A DNA stretch of 64,000 bases, taken from contig NZ_PZJW01000007.1 in NCBI RefSeq assembly GCF_003206615.1, forward strand, positions 124,001 through 188,000, read 5' to 3'. The translations under genes and the position numbers were made by a program. Below the pieces are notes generated by a model, which worked only from the letters and a program-made list of their open reading frames with translations, ran no database searches and was not told the origin of the DNA. The DNA is from Salinicola acroporae. GTDB taxonomy: Bacteria; Pseudomonadota; Gammaproteobacteria; Pseudomonadales; Halomonadaceae. Positions 47,993 through 56,770 of the stretch are shown piece after piece. The number at the start of each line of letters is the position of its first letter. Positions within the stretch are counted from its first letter, which is position 1.

Positions 47993-49141
47993 TCAGCGCT
48001 CCTTGAGCGGGCGTGCAGAGATGCGCCAGTCGTCACCCAGCGCCCGGATATCGTCGATCTTCAGCCGCCGCTGCTGGCTCATTGTCGCCAGCCCCGGCAA
48101 CGCGAACAGCGGACGCGCCTCACTGCCCAGCAGCGTGGCCGCCATGAACAGTTCGAGCCGGTCGACGCAATCGGCCTCGAGCAGCGCACCGGCCAGCGTG
48201 GCACCGGTCTCGACCAGCACCTCGTTGCAAGCTTCCTGGGTGGCGAGGTAACGCAGCAGGGCGCTAAACTCCACGCGCCCCTCGGCATTGGCCGGCATCA
48301 CCACCACTTCGGCGCCAGTGGCCTCGAGCCGGCGGCGCCGCTCGCTCACCTCGGCCTGGACCGTGACCACCAGCGTTCGCCCGGGCTCGCTCAGGCACGC
48401 CGCGGCCAACGGCATGCGCAGGTGACTATCCAGGACCACCCGCAACGGCTGGCGGCGGGCGATGGATTCGGCATCGTCCAGGCCGAGCTGCCCGGCACGC
48501 ACCGTTAACCGGGAGTCGTCGAAGATGATCGACTCGACGCCGGTCAGAACCGCGCTGGACTCGGCCCGTAGTCGTTGAACCTGTCGCCGCGCGGCCGGAC
48601 CGGTGATCCACTGGGACTCCCCGTCCGCCATCGCCGTTCGGCCGTCCAGACTCATCGCCATCTTCAACGTGACTCTCGGCATCCCTTCACGCATGCGGCG
48701 GATGAAGCCGGGATTGAGCCGGCTGGCGGCCTCTTCACGCAGCCCCACGGCGACTTCGACGCCCGCATCGCGCAGCATCGCGAAACCCCGGCCCGATACC
48801 TGCGGGTTGGGATCTTCCATCGCCGCGACGACCCGGGGCACGCCCGCCTCGATCAAGGCCAGGCTGCAAGGTCCGGTACGGCCGGTATGCGAACAGGGCT
48901 CGAGGGTGACGTAGGCGGTCGCTCCTCGAGCTGCCTCGCCGGCCATCCGCAGCGCGTTGATCTCGGCGTGAGGCTCGCCGGCACGGACGTGAAAGCCTTC
49001 CCCGACGATCCGGCCGTCCTTGACCAGCACGCAGCCGACCCGAGGATTGGGATCACAGCTGTAGCGGCCCTGCCAGGCAAGCTGGATCGCCCGGTCCATG
49101 CAGGATGCCTGAGAGATGGTTTCGAGGGCAGATGAGGACAT
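47993..49141 (-). CDS. ribD: Bifunctional riboflavin deaminase-reductase RibD
   Basis: RibD deaminates and reduces the first pyrimidine intermediate. The 382-residue protein has an N-terminal zinc deaminase domain (HAEINAL and LEPCSHTGRTGPC, residues about 58-90) and a C-terminal reductase domain (LKMAMSLDGRTAMADGESQWITG, LVETGATLAGALL). It follows nrdR by 59 bases. The next gene is ribB after 142 bases; the riboflavin synthase gene normally found between the two is absent. Confidence 0.95.
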   Translation of the reverse strand: MSSSALETISQASCMDRAIQLAWQGRYSCDPNPRVGCVLVKDGRIVGEGFHVRAGEPHAEINALRMAGEAARGATAYVTLEPCSHTGRTGPCSLALIEAGVPRVVAAMEDPNPQVSGRGFAMLRDAGVEVAVGLREEAASRLNPGFIRRMREGMPRVTLKMAMSLDGRTAMADGESQWITGPAARRQVQRLRAESSAVLTGVESIIFDDSRLTVRAGQLGLDDAESIARRQPLRVVLDSHLRMPLAAACLSEPGRTLVVTVQAEVSERRRRLEATGAEVVVMPANAEGRVEFSALLRYLATQEACNEVLVETGATLAGALLEADCVDRLELFMAATLLGSEARPLFALPGLATMSQQRRLKIDDIRALGDDWRISARPLKER

Positions 49142-49200
49142 GAGGGCTCGCTCGATGGGAGGGAAAGCGAGGAGACGATAGCGACGGGACAGGCGCCGAC

Positions 49201-49689
49201 TCAGCCCCGGTCGCCCTCGTCACCCGATGGAAGGCTCGGCTCTTGGGACAACCGGTCGATCTCGGCACGAAATTCGTCGAGGTCCTGGAAACGGCGATAG
49301 ACGGAGGCGAAACGAATGTAAGCCACGTGATCGAGACGTTGCAGTGTCTCCATCACTTCCTCACCCACGTCTCGCGCCTCCACTTCACGGTCGCCTCTGG
49401 CGCGCAACCGCTGGCGAATCCGTTCCACCGCCGCCTCGAACGACTCCACGCTGACGGGACGCTTCTCCAGCGCGCGCGCCATGCCCGCACGCATCTTCTG
49501 CTCGTCGAAGCTCTCGCGGGAGCCATCGGACTTGACCACCCGGGGCATCACCAGCTCGGCGGTTTCGTAGGTCGTGAAGCGTTCTCCACACTCCGCGCAC
49601 TGACGACGACGCCGCACCTGATCTCCCTCGGCCACCAGCCGGGAGTCGGTCACCTTGGTATCGTGCGTACCACAGAAAGGGCAATGCAT
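49201..49689 (-). CDS. nrdR: Transcriptional repressor NrdR
   Basis: NrdR represses ribonucleotide reductase genes in response to dATP/ATP. The 162-residue product starts [17 protein letters not shown], with zinc-ribbon cysteines 3, 6, 31 and 34 ([13 protein letters not shown]), and continues into the ATP-cone ([20 protein letters not shown] onward). It is first in the minus-strand series nrdR-ribD-ribB-ribH-nusB-thiL-pgpA, an order widely conserved in gammaproteobacteria. Confidence 0.97.
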   Translation of the reverse strand: MHCPFCGTHDTKVTDSRLVAEGDQVRRRRQCAECGERFTTYETAELVMPRVVKSDGSRESFDEQKMRAGMARALEKRPVSVESFEAAVERIRQRLRARGDREVEARDVGEEVMETLQRLDHVAYIRFASVYRRFQDLDEFRAEIDRLSQEPSLPSGDEGDRG

Positions 49690-49932
49690 CGTCGGGGTCT
49701 ACCTGTCAGCGTGGGCGATGAGTGTGATCGCCCCTCTTGTTGATGAATGCGGTAACGGTGCCGTATGAGAAAACAGAGTGTACCGGTTTGGGCAACATAG
49801 CGGAAACACGCGGAAAAGCCTTGGCGATTTTGATGTTGGCCCATCTTCTGCAAGGATGTTGTGACAATCCTTAACAACGAAGCCTCGAACCCCAGGCCGC
49901 GTACGTCAACCGCAGACACCAAGGAATCGCCC

Positions 49933-51738
49933 ATGCCCAGTCGTGCCGCGAATTATCCCGCCCTTTCCGAGGAAGACTTCATGGCCCGCGCCAGCGCGCG
50001 CCTGGAAGAGGTATATGGACCCCGCCGCGACGAGATCATGCGACGCCTGATGACGTTGCTGATGCACCAACGCAGTGCACTGGATACCTTGCCACGCCCC
50101 ACCTGGAGTGAGCGCGACCAGATCTTGATCACGTATGGCGACACCATCATCGATGGAGAACGGCCGCCACTCGAGGTAATGGACGACTTTCTCGCCACTC
50201 GCCTGAATGGCACGTTCAGTGGCCTGCATATCCTGCCGTTCTTTCCCTGGAGCAGCGACGACGGCTTTTCGGTGATCCATTATCGCGAGGTCAATCCCAA
50301 GCTCGGGGACTGGCAGGATATCCGCCGGCTCGCCTCGCGAGTGGACTTGATGGTCGATCTCGTCATCAATCATGTCTCGCGCGATTCGCTATGGTTCATC
50401 GACTACCTCTCGGGCACGCAGCCGGGGCGCGACTACTTCATCGAGATGGACCCGGAAACGGACCTCTCCATGGTCACGCGGCCGCGCAATTCGCCGCTTC
50501 TGGTACCGGTATCGACGCGTCGCGGGACACGCCACCTGTGGGCGACCTTCTCCGAAGACCAGATCGACCTCAATTTCGCCAATCCGGACGTACTGCTCGA
50601 GTTCATCGGCATCCTGCTCTATTACGTCCAGCAGGGCGCGCGCATCATTCGCCTCGACGCCATCACCTACCTGTGGAAGGAGGTCGGCACCCCCTGCGTG
50701 CACCTGCCTCAGACCCACGCCATCGTCCGCCTGCTGCGGGCGATTCTCGACTTCATGGCACCGGGAACGCTGCTGATCACCGAGACCAACGTGCCACACC
50801 AGGAAAACATGAGCTACTTCGGTCTGGAACGCCTGGCGCCAGAGCCTAAGGTCGAGGGCCACGACGACGAGTCGCCGTCGATGCCCGACGAAGCGCACAT
50901 GATCTACCAGTTCACGCTGCCGCCTCTGCTGGTGCACACGCTGACCAGCGGCGACGCCACCACGCTGGCCGGCTGGGCGCGCAGCCTGCCGACGCTGCCA
51001 CCGGGCTGTACCTACTTCAACTTCACCGCCAGCCACGACGGTATCGGCGTCAGGGCCCTCGAGGGTCTGCTGCCACCTCACGAACTGGAGATCATGCTCG
51101 AACTGATGCACCGCTTCGGCGGCTACGTCAGCATGAAGACCAACGCCGACGGCAGCGACTCGCCCTACGAGATCAACATCACGTACTACGACGCGATGAA
51201 GGGGACGCGTCGTGGCGCCGACGCGTGGCAGGTCGAGCGTTTCCTCTGCAGCCAGAACCTGATGCTGGCGCTACAGGGGATACCCGGCGTCTATTTCCAT
51301 AGCCTGACCGCGACCCTCAATGACCACGGCGGCGTCGAGCGCAGTGGCAAACTGCGCTCGATCAACCGTCGACGCTGGCCCAAGGAGGAGCTCGACGAAC
51401 TCATCGACAGCCGCAGCACGCCGACCCGCGAGGCGTTCACCTCGCTGAAGCGACGACTCAACATTCGCGCCAACGAGCCCTGCTTTCATCCCGAAGCCGC
51501 TCAGCGAGTGCTCGACACGCCGCCCGGCATCTTCGCCATCGAACGCGGACCGCTCGCCAACGGGCGCCGCCTGCTGGCCATCTACAACATCAGCGACACG
51601 CGCCAGCCGCTGGAGATCGACGAACTGAACGATGGCGAGTGGTACGACGTGCTCAAGGATGGCAAGCGCTGGAGCCCGCACCCCGACGAACGCGACATTC
51701 TGCGACCCTATCGCAGCCTGTGGCTGGTCCAGCCGTAA
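49933..51738 (+). CDS. GH13_18 sugar phosphorylase, probable glucosylglycerate phosphorylase
   Basis: The 601-residue alpha-amylase-fold enzyme matches sucrose-phosphorylase-type GH13_18 proteins, with nucleophile D242 (IIRLDAITYLW), acid/base E284 (LLITETNVPH), transition-state D369 (TASHDGIGVR) and the DLVINHVSRDS loop. It is about 100 residues longer than bifidobacterial sucrose phosphorylase (504), like the group that includes glucosylglycerate phosphorylases. The nearby glucosylglycerate synthesis genes gpgP-gpgS (58.9-61.0 kb) support that substrate: phosphate plus glucosylglycerate gives glucose 1-phosphate and glycerate. The ATG at 49933 has AAGGA 7 bases upstream; a GTG at 49861 in frame is less likely. 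Sucrose or glucosylglycerol phosphorylase is the alternative. Confidence 0.82.
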   Translation: MPSRAANYPALSEEDFMARASARLEEVYGPRRDEIMRRLMTLLMHQRSALDTLPRPTWSERDQILITYGDTIIDGERPPLEVMDDFLATRLNGTFSGLHILPFFPWSSDDGFSVIHYREVNPKLGDWQDIRRLASRVDLMVDLVINHVSRDSLWFIDYLSGTQPGRDYFIEMDPETDLSMVTRPRNSPLLVPVSTRRGTRHLWATFSEDQIDLNFANPDVLLEFIGILLYYVQQGARIIRLDAITYLWKEVGTPCVHLPQTHAIVRLLRAILDFMAPGTLLITETNVPHQENMSYFGLERLAPEPKVEGHDDESPSMPDEAHMIYQFTLPPLLVHTLTSGDATTLAGWARSLPTLPPGCTYFNFTASHDGIGVRALEGLLPPHELEIMLELMHRFGGYVSMKTNADGSDSPYEINITYYDAMKGTRRGADAWQVERFLCSQNLMLALQGIPGVYFHSLTATLNDHGGVERSGKLRSINRRRWPKEELDELIDSRSTPTREAFTSLKRRLNIRANEPCFHPEAAQRVLDTPPGIFAIERGPLANGRRLLAIYNISDTRQPLEIDELNDGEWYDVLKDGKRWSPHPDERDILRPYRSLWLVQP

Positions 51739-52351
51739 ACCCCGGCCCCGGCACTCGAACTTCGCCTCGCTCGTCCCACGCTCAAGGGAAACGAACAGGA
51801 CTCGACCGATCATGCGGATTTCGATGCTCGCCATCAGCGCGCCGTTATTGCCATCGGCCCCATCAGCGCGGGTGGCTTGACGCTCAGGACAACGGCTACT
51901 TCTGCGTATTCCGCTGGCACGCCGAGCGCCAATCTGGCCGGGTGTGGCTGATCGGCATCACCTTGGGCTTCTTTACAGCCCCCGTCGCTCAGCGTGGCGT
52001 GAAATGGTTCATCGTGATCGGCCCATTGAGTGCGCTCACCACGCTCTCCATCTTCTCAGCCGAGCGGGTCGGCGCTATTCAGAGTGAACGCTGGGCCTGG
52101 TCACCGATGGGCACATTGGTGCACGTCGTCAGCTCGTCGGCGATGATCGTGCTGGCCATCGCTTGCCATGGCTGGCCGCACCAATGACGCATCTGTGCAG
52201 TCTCGTCCGACGCCGCGAAGTCGTGCTTCCAACGAGTCATCCATTCTCATCCGGCTCGAGCGAAAGCCGAGCCGGGGGCGCCTGATGCATCGCGACATCC
52301 CTCCTCTCCTCGATTGGCCTTCAGCACTGACTCCCCAAACCTGATCACTAA

Positions 52352-52366
52352 TGATTTTGATTATCA
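52352..52366. promoter_or_regulatory. Fur box upstream of the haem-uptake operon
   Basis: TGATTTTGATTATCA matches the 7-1-7 Fur consensus TGATAATGATTATCA at 13 of 15 positions, in an AT-rich island of an otherwise GC-rich region, 73 bases before the hmuT-like ATG. It predicts repression of the operon by Fur when iron is plentiful. Confidence 0.7.
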
Positions 52367-52373
52367 TTTAATT

Positions 52374-52385
52374 TATCGTACGATA
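52374..52385. promoter_or_regulatory. 12-bp perfect palindrome next to the Fur box
   Basis: TATCGTACGATA lies 7 bases after the Fur box and 53 bases before the first gene. Its symmetry and position suit an operator, perhaps for the PadR-family regulator encoded in the same operon. This is inference; no PadR consensus is matched. Confidence 0.3.
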
Positions 52386-52438
52386 TTTCACTCGCGCTTT
52401 TCTCAGCCATCTTTACGCTACTGCGGCCGGCGACAACA

Positions 52439-53350
52439 ATGACACTTTCCCATCTCAAGCAGGCACCACGCAGCTCGCGCGTGCTTCTTCTCGCCCTCGC
52501 CACATGCCTGGGCCTCGCTGCACAGGGGGTCTCATGTAGCGTGTCTGGCGAGCCTCGCGCACGTCTTGCCGTCATGGATCCCGGACACGTGGAAATTCTT
52601 ACCGCATTGGGCGCCGCGGAGGACCTCGTGCTGATACCGCAAGATCCCGCCATCGACAATGCACTCGCCGAGGTTGTGAGGTATCAGCGCTTGCCGAGCA
52701 TGGAGGGGCTACTGGCGGCAAACACCACCCTGATCGTTGGTGGTAATCCCGGACGCGACCTGCCTGTTCTTGAGCAGGCGAAGCGCCTGGGGATAGACAG
52801 TGTCATGGTCTCTCGAGAACTGCCCGCCATAGATCGCGTCCGCCAACTCGCCGAGCTCACCGATCATGAAGCGGCCGGCGAAAGGCTGATTGCCCACACG
52901 GAGGCCAGGTATGCCAAGGCGGCGCAAGTGGTTGCGACACAATCCTCACGCCTCCAGGTGCTGCACCTTTCCAGTAGCGGGGCGGGAACGTCCGGCGCTA
53001 TCACTGCTGCGGGGCGTTCCACCGCTGTACATGGCCTGATCGAGCGCGCCGGCGGTGTCAACGTCGGTGCCGAAGCCGGGCTCGAACGTTACCAAACGCT
53101 GACGGCGGAAGGCGTTATCACCATGGCACCGCAGGCCGTGCTGGTCTCGAGGTTGGAACTCCCGGCACTGGGAGGCCCGGAAGGTATCTGGACGCACGTA
53201 CCAGGGCTTGCCAACACACCGGCCGGCCGCAACAAACGTCTGATCGTCCTGCCCCACGCCGCGGTGAAATTCGATGCCGTGAAAAGCGGCGAAGCGACGC
53301 TCGCGCTCGCCAGCGCGCTGGCAGATCCCGAGACGGGAGCGGCGCCATGA
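52439..53350 (+). CDS. hmuT: Haem ABC transporter periplasmic binding protein, HmuT-like
   Basis: The 303-residue product begins with a basic segment and a hydrophobic signal (RVLLLALATCLGLAAQGV). The family blocks are ILTALGAAEDLV (residues about 50-61), RLPSMEGLLAANTTLIVGG, SRYRPLSQEG-equivalent LERYQTLTAEGVI and IWTHVPGLANTPAGRNKRLIVL, the last matching HmuT of Yersinia well. It would receive haem from the outer membrane and hand it to the permease. A Cys in GVSC near the signal end is not a canonical lipobox. The stop overlaps the next start as ATGA. Corrinoid or siderophore binding is the alternative. Confidence 0.82.
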   Translation: MTLSHLKQAPRSSRVLLLALATCLGLAAQGVSCSVSGEPRARLAVMDPGHVEILTALGAAEDLVLIPQDPAIDNALAEVVRYQRLPSMEGLLAANTTLIVGGNPGRDLPVLEQAKRLGIDSVMVSRELPAIDRVRQLAELTDHEAAGERLIAHTEARYAKAAQVVATQSSRLQVLHLSSSGAGTSGAITAAGRSTAVHGLIERAGGVNVGAEAGLERYQTLTAEGVITMAPQAVLVSRLELPALGGPEGIWTHVPGLANTPAGRNKRLIVLPHAAVKFDAVKSGEATLALASALADPETGAAP

Positions 53351-54486
53351 AGTCGCCCTCTTCAATGACGACCCCCTCGCGCTTGTCGTCCGCTCAAGCG
53401 CCGTCGACTCAAGGGTCGGCGCCGCAAGCGCAACCCTCTTCATCGCCGCCACCGGCGAAGCGGCAGGTTCGGCCTGCCGCGGTTCCCATCGCGCTCGGCC
53501 TCTGCGCCGCCCTGCTGTTGACCCTGTCGATCGCGGCAATGACAGGCCAGGTGCCACTGACGCTGGCGCAGCTGCTGGGCGTGCTGGTGTCCCCTTTCGA
53601 TATCGCCGAGGGGGAGCGCCTGGCGCACGTGGTGTTCTGGGAACTCCGCTTGCCGCGGGCACTGATGGCACTGCTCGTCGGTGCCGCACTGGCGATGGCC
53701 GGCGCGGCACTCCAGGGGCTGTTCGGCAACCCGCTGGCCGATCCCGGTATCGTCGGTGTCAGCAGCGGCGCCTCGCTCGGTGCGGTAGCGGTGATCGTGC
53801 TGCAACTCGACTTCCTGGGCCTCTGGACGCTACCTTTCGGCGCATTCGTCGCCGGAACCATGACCGCCGCGCTGATATACCGGCTCTCTGGGCTGGTCAA
53901 TCAACGCGGCAACGCCAACCTGCTGCTGATCGGCATTGCCATCAATGCGATCGCCGGGGCCGTGACCGGCTATCTGACCTATCTCGCCAGCACCGAGCAG
54001 TTGGAGAGCCTGCTCTTCTGGTCGATGGGTTCGCTCGGCAGCATCGACTGGCGTAATGTCGGTATTGTCGCCCCGATCGTAGTCTTCGCCGCGTGGCAAC
54101 TGCGGCGCCAGGCGAGACCGCTTGACCTGCTGGCCCTGGGCGAACGGCAGGCGCGACACGCAGGAGTCGATGTCGTTCGGCTGCGTCGAACGCTGATCGT
54201 CCTTGCCGCTCTGCTGACCGCAGGGGCCGTCGCCTTCACCGGGACTATCGGTTTCATCGGGCTGGTCGTCCCCCACCTGACAAGACTGCTGATCGGGCCG
54301 GGCCATCGCCAACTGCTGCCGCTGAGCGCACTGGCCGGCGGGCTGATCCTGATGCTGGCCGACATCGGCGCCCGCTCGCTCGACCCGCCCAGCGAGATTC
54401 CCATCGGCATCCTGACGGCGACGCTCGGCGGTCCCTTCTTTCTCTGGATGATTGCCCGGGGTCGAAGCCGAGGAACCACGCCATGA
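53347..54486 (+). CDS. hmuU: Haem ABC transporter permease, HmuU-like (FecCD family)
   Basis: The 379-residue membrane protein has a long Ser/Pro/Gln-rich N-terminal extension (about 45 residues) and then ten or so helices. FecCD signatures are LRLPRALMALLVGAALAMAGAALQGLF, NPLADPGIVGVSSGASLGAV and VPHLTRLLIGPGHRQLLPLSAL. It forms the inner-membrane channel with the ATPase below. Both ends overlap the neighbouring genes by ATGA. The N-terminal extension is not usual and could partly be a too-early start; the ATGs at residues 1 and 7 both lie in it. Confidence 0.87.
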   Translation: MKSPSSMTTPSRLSSAQAPSTQGSAPQAQPSSSPPPAKRQVRPAAVPIALGLCAALLLTLSIAAMTGQVPLTLAQLLGVLVSPFDIAEGERLAHVVFWELRLPRALMALLVGAALAMAGAALQGLFGNPLADPGIVGVSSGASLGAVAVIVLQLDFLGLWTLPFGAFVAGTMTAALIYRLSGLVNQRGNANLLLIGIAINAIAGAVTGYLTYLASTEQLESLLFWSMGSLGSIDWRNVGIVAPIVVFAAWQLRRQARPLDLLALGERQARHAGVDVVRLRRTLIVLAALLTAGAVAFTGTIGFIGLVVPHLTRLLIGPGHRQLLPLSALAGGLILMLADIGARSLDPPSEIPIGILTATLGGPFFLWMIARGRSRGTTP

Positions 54487-55382
54487 ACACGGGATCGCCA
54501 CTCCCTCTCACCGCCTTCCCTCGAGGGACGTGCACATCGGGCCGAGCCGTCGCGACCACCTCGGTTGCCAGCGCGCCGGCACTCGAGCTATCCGGCGTCT
54601 CGTTCGCGCTCGGGGGTCGCAAACTGCTCGACGATATCGATCTGCGCTGCGAGTACGGTAGCGTGACGGCCCTGATCGGTCCCAATGGGGCGGGCAAGTC
54701 GACACTGCTGGCGCTGATGGCGGGTGACCAACCCGCAAAGTCGGGAACGCTCTCGCTAGCGGGACAGCCCATCGAATCGCTCAGCGTGCGCGAGCTTGCC
54801 AGCCATCGTGCGGTGATGCCGCAGGACAGCGTGTTGCGGTTCGCCTATCTGGTGGAAGAGGTCGTCGGCATGGGGCGCCAACTGCACGTCTCGGATCCTG
54901 GATTGGACGGCCCCGTCATCGCCCAGGCAATGCGGGTCGCCGAGATCGCCCACCTAGCCAGCCGCGATGCCATGACGCTATCCGGCGGCGAACAGGCGCG
55001 TACCACCTTTGCTCGCATTCTCACTCAGCAAACCTCGATTCTCCTGTTGGACGAACCCACAGCGGCACTCGATCTGCGTCATCAGGAGCGATTGCTGCAG
55101 AGCGCCGCCAACCTGGCTCGACGAGGTTGCTGCGTCGTGGTCGTTCTCCACGATCTCAATCTGGCCGCCGCTCACGCCGACTATCTCGTGTTGCTGGCCG
55201 ACGGACGCGTGATCCTACAGGGCTCTCCGTGGGAGGTACTCGACGCCGAACGCCTCGGTGTCGTCTACCGTCAACCGGTTAGCGTGCTCGCCCACCCTCA
55301 ACGCGGCTGCCCGATTGTGGTTACCCGCGATGCAGCGGCCATCAATTCTCCAGAGGCAGGCGAGGCAACCTTTCCCTCATGA
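54483..55382 (+). CDS. hmuV: Haem ABC transporter ATP-binding protein, HmuV-like
   Basis: The 299-residue ATPase has Walker A GPNGAGKST (66-74), signature LSGGE (166-170) and Walker B ILLLDEP (186-192), with VLHDLNLAAAHADYLVLLADGR typical of HmuV and BtuD-type enzymes. About 33 residues before the ABC fold are extra and poorly conserved. The gene overlaps both neighbours by ATGA, so expression is coupled to the permease and to the methyltransferase that follows. Confidence 0.88.
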   Translation: MNTGSPLPLTAFPRGTCTSGRAVATTSVASAPALELSGVSFALGGRKLLDDIDLRCEYGSVTALIGPNGAGKSTLLALMAGDQPAKSGTLSLAGQPIESLSVRELASHRAVMPQDSVLRFAYLVEEVVGMGRQLHVSDPGLDGPVIAQAMRVAEIAHLASRDAMTLSGGEQARTTFARILTQQTSILLLDEPTAALDLRHQERLLQSAANLARRGCCVVVVLHDLNLAAAHADYLVLLADGRVILQGSPWEVLDAERLGVVYRQPVSVLAHPQRGCPIVVTRDAAAINSPEAGEATFPS

Positions 55383-56053
55383 TCAGCACCATTGACCAAG
55401 TCAGCATCAGACGCGTTCTCCAGCGCGAGCACGACGCCGCCCGTCATCAGCGCAGCACACGCCAGGCCGAACGCCGAGCCGTCGGCGAAACCGGTCCGCG
55501 CCCGGGGCCCTCGTTCCGCGACGCGGCCTACTACCAGCACAGCTATCTGTCCATCGGACCTGACCAGGGCGCCCTGCTCTACTTTCTGGCTCGCGCCAGC
55601 GGAGCCTGCCGCATCGTCGAGTTCGGCTCATCCTTCGGCGTTTCGACGATCTACCTCGCCGCCGCAGCGAGCGACAACGGCGGACACGTCATCGGCAGCG
55701 AGTTCTACGCCAACAAGCGCGAGCGCGCCATGGCCAACCTTCGGGAAGCCGGACTCGACGCTCGAGTGGAGATTCGCCTGGGTGACGCCACCGAAACGCT
55801 CTCCGACATCGTGGGGCCAATCGACTTCGTTTTTCTGGATGGCGATAAGTCGCTCTATCAGCCGGTGCTGGAAAGCCTGGAAAGCCGTCTCGCCGCCGAT
55901 GCATTGATCATCGCCGACAATCTCGATCACCTGACCGGCGACCCGGGGGACTTCCGCCATTTCGTCACCACCCAACCGGACCGCTACACCACCAGACTGA
56001 TGTCGATCGGCAAAGGGATGTTCAGTGTCAGCCAGTGGCACGGCAAAGCATGA
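55379..56053 (+). CDS. Metal-dependent class I O-methyltransferase, catechol-type
   Basis: The 224-residue enzyme has SAM motif I EFGSSFG (81-87), the metal-binding aspartate in FLDGDK (D154 or D156) and the ADN motif (D180-N181), the ligands used by catechol and caffeoyl-CoA O-methyltransferases. The start overlaps the ATPase gene and the stop overlaps the PadR gene, both as ATGA. In-family substrates are catechols and related diphenols; the natural substrate here is unknown. Its coupling to an iron or haem importer suggests a catecholate siderophore, a porphyrin-derived product or a catechol toxin, but nothing in the sequence decides among these. Confidence 0.85.
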   Translation: MISTIDQVSIRRVLQREHDAARHQRSTRQAERRAVGETGPRPGPSFRDAAYYQHSYLSIGPDQGALLYFLARASGACRIVEFGSSFGVSTIYLAAAASDNGGHVIGSEFYANKRERAMANLREAGLDARVEIRLGDATETLSDIVGPIDFVFLDGDKSLYQPVLESLESRLAADALIIADNLDHLTGDPGDFRHFVTTQPDRYTTRLMSIGKGMFSVSQWHGKA

Positions 56054-56640
56054 GTTCGACAGCCACGGGCTCGAGCGGTTTGCCGTTGGGCATGCCAAGT
56101 GCACGCAAGCTGAATGCCCAAGAGCTTTCCCTGCTGCTGCTGAGACTGCTCGACACGGCGCCGGCTCACGGTAGTGCGTTGAGCGACCGCGTCGAGAAGT
56201 TGTCGCAGGGGTTTTACCGGCCCAGTCCAGGGAGTCTCTACCCCGCGCTTTACGCGCTGACCGAACACGACCGAATCGCTCAAACTCGAGCGGGACGGCG
56301 CAAGGTCTACGCTCTGACTGACGCCGGACGCGCCTGGCTCGGCAGCCACGAGGGCGAGGCCGAACGCGTCGATCAACGGCTACGACGAGCTGGCCGCAAG
56401 CTGAGCGCCATGCGACGGGCCTACGAGTTGAACATGCCGGATGAAGAGAGCTCGACGCTCGCACAATCCATGCTCGAGGCCCGCATGGATCTCAAGGCAG
56501 CGTTGCACGAGTGTCTCGATTTACCGCCAGCCGCGCAGCGACGAATCATTCAGTCACTGACACAGGCGGCGGCATTCATCAGGGCGCTCGATACGCCAAT
56601 GGCACCGGACGACGAGCAGGACTTCCGACACCGGCCCTGA
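56050..56640 (+). CDS. PadR-family transcriptional regulator
   Basis: The 196-residue protein has a winged helix PadR domain (about residues 24-100): LNAQELSLLLLRLLDTAPAHGSALSDRVEK, FYRPSPGSLYPALYALTEHDRIAQ and GRRKVYALTDAGRAWL, followed by a helical effector/dimer region. PadR proteins are usually repressors released by phenolic or hydrophobic ligands. Its ATG overlaps the methyltransferase stop as ATGA. Phenolic ligands for PadR and a catechol-type methyltransferase in one operon are suggestive. Autoregulation at the palindrome near 52374 is possible. Confidence 0.87.
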   Translation: MSSTATGSSGLPLGMPSARKLNAQELSLLLLRLLDTAPAHGSALSDRVEKLSQGFYRPSPGSLYPALYALTEHDRIAQTRAGRRKVYALTDAGRAWLGSHEGEAERVDQRLRRAGRKLSAMRRAYELNMPDEESSTLAQSMLEARMDLKAALHECLDLPPAAQRRIIQSLTQAAAFIRALDTPMAPDDEQDFRHRP

Positions 56641-56770
56641 CACCGGTTCCCATAATCATGAGCTAGCGCCCAGGCCAAAGCGTTTATCGTCGCGCTTGGG
56701 ACGACTACCAATCCGCAACGAAGAGACCGGACTGCGATGAGCCCTTCATACTAGGAACAGGGAACATCAC

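Larger units (their letters stand above)
51739..52438. other. 700-bp gap with a possible decayed membrane-protein gene
   Basis: The gap separates the phosphorylase gene from the haem-uptake genes. From about 51880 to 52187 one plus-strand frame reads as membrane protein (SGRVWLIGITLGFFTAPVAQ, VKWFIVIGPLSALTTLSIFS, LVHVVSSSAMIVLAIACHGW) with three hydrophobic segments, but lacks a plausible start; a GTG at 51943 would give 81 residues without a ribosome-binding site. A hairpin CCGGCTCG/CGAGCCGG lies near 52250-52274. The Fur box and a 12-base palindrome follow. It may be a remnant or small gene; I do not recognise it. Confidence 0.35.

Noticed and set aside
56641-56770. Second Fur box or cobalamin riboswitch before the TonB receptor gene
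   Set aside because: Only partial matches (AATCATGA) are present, and the 130-base gap is too short and unlike a cobalamin riboswitch.
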